Source: Ailanthus altissimus (lineage: Eukaryota; Streptophyta; Magnoliopsida; Sapindales; Simaroubaceae). From it: DNA of 64,000 bases. A program made the translations under genes and the position numbers. How positions within the stretch are numbered: position 1 is the stretch's first letter; each line of letters opens with the position of its first letter. Below the pieces are notes generated by a model. The model was not told the origin of the DNA. It saw only the letters and a program-made list of their open reading frames with translations, and made no database searches. Positions 57,357 through 64,000 of this stretch are shown here, in pieces. The stretch covers positions 5,089,001 to 5,153,000 of the forward strand of contig OX327683.1 in assembly GCA_946807835.1 (NCBI GenBank). Reading direction: 5' to 3'.

Positions 57357-58280
57357 CATTTAGTGAGGATAAGTTCCAGGTCTTTGAATATTTTGAGCAT
57401 TGTGTGCTTGTAAAAGTACATAGGGTGAGGGTTAGTACCAATGAACACAAAACTAAGGGGACTATTGACTACATACACTCGAATCTTTAGGGACCAGCTC
57501 AGACAGCTACTCGTGGAGGTGCCAGGTATTTTCTTAGTTTAATTGGTGACTATTCAAGAAAGTTATGGGTCTATGTGTTGAAGAGAAAGAATCAAGCATT
57601 TGATGTGTTCAAGACTTATAAGGTTCTTATTGAAAATCAAACTGGCAAAAGGGTAAAGAGGTTAAGAATTGATAATGGCCTCGAGTTTTGCAATAGAAAG
57701 TTTGATGGATTTTGTGCCAAGCATGGGATTGCGAGGTATAGAACGGTGAGATCAACACCACAGTAGAATGGCATAACTGAAATGATGAATAGGACCTTAT
57801 TTGAAAGGGTTAGATGCATACTTACCAATACAAATATGTCCAAGGCATTTTGGAGAGAAACTTTAGTAACTGCAGCTTACTTGATTAATAAAAGTCTATC
57901 CTCAACAATTAACTTCAAGACGCTAGAAGAAACATGGTCTGACAATCCTCCTAAGTATGACCACCTTAAAATATTTGATTGCCCTGCCTTTGTACATGTT
58001 AAGGATGGAAAGTTAGATCTTAGAGCTATCAAATGGGTATTCATAGGATATCCCTAATAAGTGAAATGATATAAGGTGTGGTGTAAAGATTTAACACCAC
58101 CAAGGAGTATCATAAGTCATGACATGACGTTCAATGAGATGACGATGTTGAAAACCTCCCAAGAAGATAAGAAAGAAGAACTTGTGCCCAAGGAAGACTT
58201 AGCACCCGAGTCAATAAAAGTTAAAGTGGAACCTAAAAGTAGATCAGATATGCCCCAAGATTAGCACTTCAACAAGGAGA
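57357..58280 (+). pseudogene. Element 6 integrase remnant
   Basis: It resumes after the solo LTR: FEYFEHCVLVKVHR (zinc region), HSNL followed by a stop (about 57476-57490; HSDLW expected, so Asp to Asn and Trp to stop), ARYFLSLIGDYSRKLW, RLRIDNGLEFC with the second Asp (about 57662-57690), and a RSTPQ-stop-NG..NRT block with the Glu area near 57760. Then come KAFWRETLVTAAYLI, DCPAFVHVKDG and VFIGYP (to 58057). A linker with PKEDLAPES follows (58180-58215). Confidence 0.85.
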
Positions 58281-58429
58281 TCCTTGAAGATGAACTAAGA
58301 ACACTTGAGAGTTCCTCCAAATCTAACCAAAGAAAGAGTAGGACTCTTGAGATAGAACTTGAAGAGTACCAGCTAGTTAGAGATAGGCTAAGGAGAACGA
58401 TTAACCCACCAGTAAAGTATGTACAAGCA

Positions 58430-59470
58430 AATCGAGCTGCTCATGCTTTTAATTGTGCTTACACTGATGAGCCTAGGACATATGGTGAGGCTATGAAGAG
58501 TGAAAACAAGAAAGAATGGCAGCAGGCTGTGGAAGAAGAGATTAGTTCTCTTAGGAAGAACAATACCTGAAAGTTAGTGGAGAAATCTCAAAAGAAACTA
58601 GTTAGGTGCAAATATGTGTATAAGGTGAAAGAGGGGATACTGGGGATAAAGCCTACAAGATTTAAGGTTAGGTTAGTTGCACAATGTTTTGCTTAGAGAT
58701 AGAGAGTTGACTTTCTTGAGATATTTTGTCCAATCATCAAGCACACATCTATTAGGATTTTGTTAGCCATGTGTGCAAACCTTGATTTACATCTAGAGTA
58801 AATGGATGTAAAGACAATTTTTTTACATGGAGAGCTTGAAGAGACAATATACATGGCACAGCCGCAAGGGTTCGAAGAGCCCGAGAAAGAAGATCATGCT
58901 TGTTTACTAAAGAAGTCATTGTATAGGTTAAAGCAATCACCTAGACAGTGGTATATAAGATTTGATGAGTTTATGATGACTTGTGGCTTTAGTAGAAGCA
59001 AGTACGATGGATGCGTGTACTTTAAGAACATAAGTTGTGGGATGATGTATTTGCTTATATACGTCGATGATATGTTGATCGCATGTAAGAATATGGAAGA
59101 AATACTGAAACTTAAGAATCAGTTGAGTGGCAAGTTTGAGATGAAGATTTGGGAGCAGTAAAGAGAATTTTGGTATGGATATTGTGAAGGAAAGAAGAGA
59201 TGTTATCTTCTTGTCCCAATAAGGATATATACTCAAAATTCTAGAAAAGTTTGGTATGTCCAACGCAAAGGCTGTCTCTACTCCTTTGGCCATGCATTTC
59301 AGACTTTTAGCAGCAGAGTCACCGATACTCGAAAAGGAGAAGCTGCAGATGAGTAATGTACTATACACAAGCATTGTAGGAAGCATCATATATGCAATAG
59401 TTTGCACAAGACCAGACATAACACAGGCTATGAGTATGGTGAGTCGAAACATGGCAAATCTGAGCAAGGA
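58430..59470 (+). pseudogene. Element 6 reverse transcriptase
   Basis: EWQQAVEEEISSLRKNN (58516-58562), PTRFKVRLVAQ, SIRILLAMCANLDLHL, then the open piece 58802-59161 with MDVKTIFLHGELEETIYM, LKKSLYRLKQSPRQWY and the catalytic LLIYVDDMLIACKN (both Asp intact, about 59055-59085). A frameshift near 59155 splits off the rest, which continues as MSNAKAVSTPLAMHF (59256) and YAIVCTRPDITQAMSMVSR. About 80% of motif positions match element 1 by eye. Confidence 0.88.
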
Positions 59471-60032
59471 TCATTGGCTTGCAGTGAAATGGATTCTGAG
59501 ATATCTCAAAGGGACGTCGAATCACGGGTTGATATATAAGAAAGATGAGGACAACAGTAAAATGGTAAGAAGGTATGTAGACTTAGATTATGCAAATAAT
59601 CTAGACAAGAAAAGATCATTGATGGGCTATGTATGCACAGTATTTGAGTGTAGTGTATGTTGGAGATCAGTTCTACAATATGTGATTGCACTATCTACCA
59701 CAGAGGCAGAGTACATAGCTGTTAGTAAAACTATTAAGGAGGTCGTGTGATTGAATAGCATATGCGTAGAGGTATTGACTAGTGAATATGTGAACACCGG
59801 TATATATTGTGACAACCAGAATGCCATACATCTAAACAAGCATCAAGTGTTCTACGAGAGGTCGAAACACATTGATGCGAGGCTCTATTACATTGGAGAG
59901 ATTGTCCAAAGTAGTGAAGTTAGTCTAACGAAGATAGCATTGTCTAAAAACCCTACAGATATGTTGACTAAGCCATTGCCCTCGGTTAAGTTTATCCTAT
60001 GCAAAGACTTAACCAGAGTTACTACTTTGTGA
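59471..60032 (+). pseudogene. Element 6 RNase H
   Basis: WILRYLKGTSNHGLIYKKD (59493-59550), YVDLDYANNLDKKRS, ALSTTEAEYIAVSKTIKEVV to a stop at 59749 (a Trp to stop change), then GIYCDNQNAIHLNKHQVF (59800-59850), RSKHIDARLYYI and NPTDMLTKPLPSVKFILC (59951-60005). The end at 60032 is the polyprotein terminus. One stop separates two otherwise clean frames. Confidence 0.88.
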
Positions 60033-60102
60033 GGGTAACCGAAAGATGTGAAAATGAGAGATCAAGTTATTTTGTAGATGATTTTGAATAAATGAGGGCA
60101 TT

Positions 60103-60792
60103 TATTAGAATATTGATTGAAAATCATTGAGATATGATTTGGAGAGCAAGCCAAGTGCATAGGGTGCGTAAAGATTGAAGACGGACGCGAAGGAAATGAA
60201 AAACAAAAAAGGTGGTGCCCAGGTATGGGCGCCGCGACGCCTAAGTCAGAACTTAAGCACCACTGCGCCAAGTGATCAGTGCCCAGACGCGAATCACCCA
60301 GCACCGAGGTGCTGGGAGCTGAGTGTCTTGGCGCCTAGCGCGAGAAAGTGTTTCTAGTTTTGTTGGGTCTTATTTTGTTTCCCACTTACTTCAGAACTCC
60401 CTAATACGACTCTCACACGTTTAGAGTAAACCTAAGATGTCTTAAAGCCTATATAAAGGCTTCCCATTGGCTTGTAAACACATCTTTGTGATAACCCAAG
60501 AAACCTTAGTGATTAAACCTTATTTGTGGTTCTTAGTGAGAGAAAATTCCTAAATTATAAGAAAGAGTTTTTTCTTTGTGAGTCTTTCTTATAAAAAGCA
60601 TACTTTGTGAGTGTCTTATGATTCAATAATAAAAGTGAGTGATCTTGATCCATTGTGGACATAGGCAAGTTGTGAAACCACGTAAATTTTTGTGTGTTCT
60701 TCTTCTACCCTTTCTCTCTTTTATTCTTTAATTGTTTGTTCTGCACAATTTGCTTGTGTGATATTACTTGTTTGTGTGCTTCCACTTTAACA
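60103..60792 (+). repeat. 3' LTR of element 6
   Basis: 690 bp, direct repeat of 52644-53341. GC-rich block at 60217-60343, TATA box at 60450-60457. It follows a degenerate purine tract (AAATGAGGGCATT). Confidence 0.9.
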
Positions 60793-60797
60793 CTATA

Positions 60798-61720
60798 GTT
60801 ACTTTGTTTGTGCTTAACTTGAAACTTAACTTATATTATTTTCCCTAAGTAATATTCATAAAAATCTAGCCTTATGATTTTACTAGTGCCAATTAATCAT
60901 TGATTTCCTAACTCAGTAACTTGTCTCACTAATGTGCCCAAGTCTTTATGTTATAGCTCAACTTCATCGCATTCTTTATGTGTAGCAGTTCTAGTGCTTC
61001 TAGGGACTGTTTCTCCTGCTAAAATGTAAATAACCTTTTTCTTGGTACCTTTTATTATTAACATAGAACCCCTGCAAATTTTTATCTGTCTATTCTCAAT
61101 ATTGCAAATATATCCTGATTCATCTAAAACTCTTAGCGAAATTAGATTTTTCTTGAATTTTGGAATATGCCTTATATTCTTTAAGATACTAATTGTTCCA
61201 TCGTGCATCTTAATTGGTAATATCTCTATTCTAATTACTTTGCATGTCTTGTTATTGCTCATTAGCACTTTTCCACCTTTATATGAATTATAAGTGTCAA
61301 CACATTCCCTACTTGGGCTCATATGATAACTATAACCTGAGTTTAGAATATAATTTTCAATATCATCAATTGTTACTATAAGAGCTTGTAAACTTTTATA
61401 ACCTTTACTTGTCACTACTACTTTTGTTTGTTTGAACCATTTTCTTTCATCTTTCTAATTTCCTCATAATAGTTCCTCTTCACACGTAGTTTTGCCCATC
61501 TCTGCTTCTTTTTATCACTTATTGAAGTTTCTTCTTCTTTCTTAGCTCCAGTAAGACTTTAGTAACCTTCTGTTATACTAACAAGGCTTTCATCTTTTTC
61601 TACTATGGATTAAAGTCTCTTTACTCATTAAATTTCTTCACTTCAAATTTAGTGGTTGTCATTCTTTAATTCTTGATAAAAAAAATTTAGTCTTCTTCTG
61701 ATCCTTCAAACCTTCAGCTT
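60798..61720 (-). pseudogene. Element E gag end, protease, GAG-pre-integrase and zinc region of integrase
   Basis: The minus-strand open piece 61415-60951 has YILNSGYSYHMSP (active-site Asp replaced by Asn), GGKVLMSNNKTCKV, IRHIPKFKKNLISLRVLDESG and YILAGETV. Further on (60950-60798), HKDLGTL..VELGNQ and LDFYEYYLGK mirror the WHxRLGH..CEYC block of integrase. Upstream (61430-61720) are gag scraps including Lys/Arg-rich DKKKQRWAKLRVKRN. Stops and shifts throughout. Confidence 0.8.
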
Positions 61721-61729
61721 TGATACTAT

Positions 61730-62500
61730 CGTTAAAAAATTCACAATCCAACCTAAAACTCAAGTTATTAAGAATTTTAAACAAACAGGCAATAAAAATT
61801 AAAACGAAAAAAGAATGCTAGAAATTATAGTGGTTTAATTCTCATGAACTTACGTCTACTTCTTAAGTTGAATAATTTAGCCCAAAGCCACCCTCTGTCT
61901 CAAAATATTACAGGAAGTAATTATATAGAATTTATCAACATATTCACACACTTTCTCTCTCTAAGGGATTTGTTTTCTCTCTAAAATTGCTATTTAATAT
62001 TCTCTCTATACTTCTCTCATCCACTCTATCCTTCACTCTCTCTTAGTGTCTAAAAAAAATAGAAGAATTGATGATTAAGGACTCCAAATTTGGGTTCTTT
62101 ATATATGGCTTGATTAAAACTTTATTTTAGCTACCCATCCTTGTGTTGAATTTGAATTTAATGTAACGGGGTAAAACTTAGTGTTGTTTCATGCATGGAA
62201 AAGAAAATTTTGTTAGTTCTTATTTGAGAAGCCTTATTACATATGGAACCAAGCTTAAAAAGGATATTTGTAGAGAGAGAGAAATGGGGGTTCGGTTTTA
62301 TCTTAATGAAGAAGTACATGCTCAATATTTTTGAATTTGCATAAAGTAGATCAAAACGACATCGTGTTGATTAGTGCTAGAAATTATGTCCTCCGCCATT
62401 AACGAAATGGCGGGGATTGGCTATTGTTAGTATGCTCTTGTAAAATTTCCTCCAGCCCCCTTGAAGTTGTCCAAAATACTTCTTAACCAAAAACTTTACA
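61730..62500 (-). repeat. 5' LTR of element E
   Basis: 771 bp, about 240 bp longer than the 3' LTR. The plus-strand right end reads ACTTTACA beside CCAAC. Next to its left edge, minus-strand TAGTATCAAAGC (about 61717-61728) is a mutated Met-tRNA type PBS. Confidence 0.85.
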
Positions 62501-62505
62501 CCAAC

Positions 62506-64000
62506 ATTCCAGATCTTGATAACGTCCATGAGTTTACAGTAACAATCTAAAAATTGAAGTCCTTATCGGTTCATAATTGCAATCAAAGTTTATAAACATT
62601 AATTATAGTCAATAATTCTAATTTAAGCCAAGCCCGTGAGCCTAAGATAGCAACTCCTTGTAAATATTTTATAATTTCTTTGTTGGTTAATTAATTTTTC
62701 AGATTAAAATATTATTTTCATAGTAATTATGATTTTGAAAGTCAAATTATGATATATTGCCACCAGCATCGAAAAAGCTGGCTTCCTGGTATTAGATTAA
62801 GAATGAGAAAATGATTTGAATGTTTATTTAAAGAAACGAGGAAAATTTTAAAGTCATTAGCTTGGAAAAAGATATCATTTTCTGAACAGACAAACAGAAA
62901 AGGTCTTTTTATGTGGGTCTCAGAAAATCTTTTGTTAGCTAGAAATCAGACAGAGTGTCATCTTTCTTGTTTGGAAGCACACTATTGAGCTCAAATTGTG
63001 ACTCAACCACAGCTTTATGAGCTCATTGGAGGCTTCATCTTCTATGTTTTTCATGCATATTTTCACAAGTCACGCCATTGCCACCTCAAATCTTTAGTGA
63101 CAACAAGCAAATCTTTAGTCAATAAATTTATTATTATTATTATTAATTATTATAGGGTCTATTTCTTCCTTCACCGTTGGTTATAGTATTAGCACTCACC
63201 GAAAAGAAAAAACTAGAGAAATTGAGTCTATATTTTCACTTCACTCGACAAAAACTTAAGCCACTTCTTAAAAAAGGAGGTGATTCATGGCACCCAAACC
63301 ACTTCTTAGAATTAGGTGATTCATCGCACTCAATTATTTATTTTAGTGACAAATATTTGTGCATCTCTTAACTTACGCTAGGTGTTTAAATTTTGGCAGC
63401 GGCCAAATTAATTTTAGTTAGTAATTTTAACTTTTCCAGGTATTGAAAGACTGTTTAAAATGATATTTGAGTTGTAATTATTTGTGATTTGTAATTGAAT
63501 ATATAATATTTTATTATTTAAGTTGTGATTTGTAATTGAGATATAATATTTTTGATAAGAAAAAGAAAAGGTAATTCATCATTCAAGCAAATAAGAATGA
63601 TTTGAAATTTTTTTTTACATTCGACCATAAATATTCTACTGTTAAACATTTACCTAATAATTAAAACAAAGAGTGTCAAGGCTCACCTCTTAAAAGTTTT
63701 GAGAGAAACTGCCTGGTACAGTCTATTGGCAAGCCAGAAGAGCTTCTTAAAAGTTAAGCTGGCCATGATTGCCATTATTGTCCTACTCTTTCTACATGGG
63801 TACTTGGATTGGATATCATTCCATGACTCTCTGCTTTATAATCAGTATTTTCACTTTCTTTTTTCTGTTTCCATTCCATATGCTTAATCTTAAACAATTC
63901 CAAGTCTTTACTTTCACAACATTTTTGCATTAATGGTTGAATGAGTACTTAATTGCTGACTCAAAAGCTTCGCTTAAACATAAATGAAGAAAGCTGGTGA
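62506..64000. other. Right-hand stretch without recognised genes
   Basis: This is the sequence into which element E inserted, on its right side. No domain, RNA gene or paired repeat is seen. Two short frames (62998-63186 and 63699-63887) have Met starts; the second has a hydrophobic KLAMIAIIVLLFL stretch, but neither has family features. A (TTA)n run lies at 63129-63150. Confidence 0.5.

Larger units (their letters stand above)
52644..60792 (+). mobile_element. Element 6: Ty1/copia retrotransposon inside element E
   Basis: LTRs at 52644-53341 and 60103-60792 flank a complete gag-to-RNase H order on the plus strand, split by the second family T solo LTR. Flanks CTACA (52639-52643) and CTATA (60793-60797) are a 5-bp duplication with one change. 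LTR ends TGTGAGAATATT..TTAACA match element 1, and gag, protease and pol motifs correspond throughout, so elements 1 and 6 are one family. Without the solo LTR it is about 5.4 kb. Many stops and frameshifts, and catalytic Asp changes in protease and integrase; inactive. Confidence 0.93.
45987..62500 (-). mobile_element. Element E: Ty1/copia retrotransposon, minus strand, host of nest B
   Basis: LTRs at 45987-46513 and 61730-62500 are direct repeats; perfect duplications CCAAC (45982-45986 and 62501-62505) bound the unit. Read on the minus strand: gag remnant (61430-61720), protease and GAG-pre-integrase (60951-61415), integrase (60798-60950, then 52166-52638, then 48120-48631), RT (47300-48170) and RNase H (46520-46990). 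A family X solo LTR and copia element 6 interrupt it. Net size is about 4.9 kb. The coding parts have numerous stops, and the RT catalytic motif reads YINN. Confidence 0.9.

Noticed and set aside
63699..63887. 62-codon frame with a hydrophobic segment, possible secreted peptide
   Set aside because: No cleavage-site context, no conserved peptide motif and no homologous copy to compare; too weak to call.

Overview
This window looks like repeat-rich nuclear DNA of a flowering plant, most likely a eudicot. The support is AT-rich sequence, Ty1/copia pol remnants of plant type, primer-binding sites complementary to plant initiator Met-tRNA, a plant LINE with a zf-RVT domain, a TRIM, a MuDR-like (MULE) transposase remnant and long solo LTRs. 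I see no convincing host gene, rRNA or tRNA gene. All coding sequence I recognise belongs to transposable elements, and every copy is broken by stops, frameshifts, deletions or nested insertions.

Left part (1-17.6 kb). Position 1-1572 is the end of a copia pol (RT and RNase H). A full copia element in minus orientation follows at 2916-8236 (element 1), with two LTRs and a perfect 5-bp target duplication AGTTC. Unassigned AT-rich DNA runs to 12.4 kb. A MULE transposase remnant lies at about 12.8-14.1 kb, bracketed by clusters of GAGATGC-like motifs.

Nest A (17.65-34.7 kb). The host sequence is a 5'-truncated LINE. It carries a foldback MITE (18.42-19.17 kb), a 508-bp TRIM (20052-20559), a second foldback MITE (20705-21521) and a copia element (element 2, 22782-34276, duplication GATGG). 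Element 2 is split by a pol-less copia (element 3, 23807-29714), and element 3 is split by a 2.7-kb solo LTR (family T, 26035-28741, duplication GAAGT). The LINE RNase H resumes right after element 2.

Middle (34.8-46 kb). Element 7 (34847-39472) is another pol-less copia-like element. Its left LTR is split by a 2.2-kb solo LTR (family X, 35356-37593), and its leader carries four copies of the primer-binding site. Element 8 (about 40578-43945) is bounded by direct repeats, has no recognisable pol and contains a T-rich minisatellite of about 30 bp per unit. AT-rich DNA with a possible SINE follows.

Nest B (45982-62505). A minus-strand copia (element E, duplication CCAAC) is split by a minus-strand family X solo LTR (48632-52160, duplication GTAAT), which itself holds a Tat/Athila-like solo LTR (50245-51621, duplication CTACT). 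E is also split by a plus-strand copia of element 1's family (element 6, 52644-60792), which is split by a second family T solo LTR (54634-57351, duplication AAAGC). The last 1.5 kb is unassigned.

Together the window is a layered record of retrotransposition. Nesting gives the relative order: LINE and E are oldest in their nests, then elements 2 and 6, then 3, then the T solo LTRs. The most unusual signals are the four tandem primer-binding sites, a GC-rich GCGCC-type block shared by LTRs of unrelated families, the minisatellite element, two pol-less elements that appear to share one deletion junction, and the repeated change of the same catalytic Asp codons to Asn in separate copia copies. 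Family names rest on recognised motifs and end structure, not on database searches.
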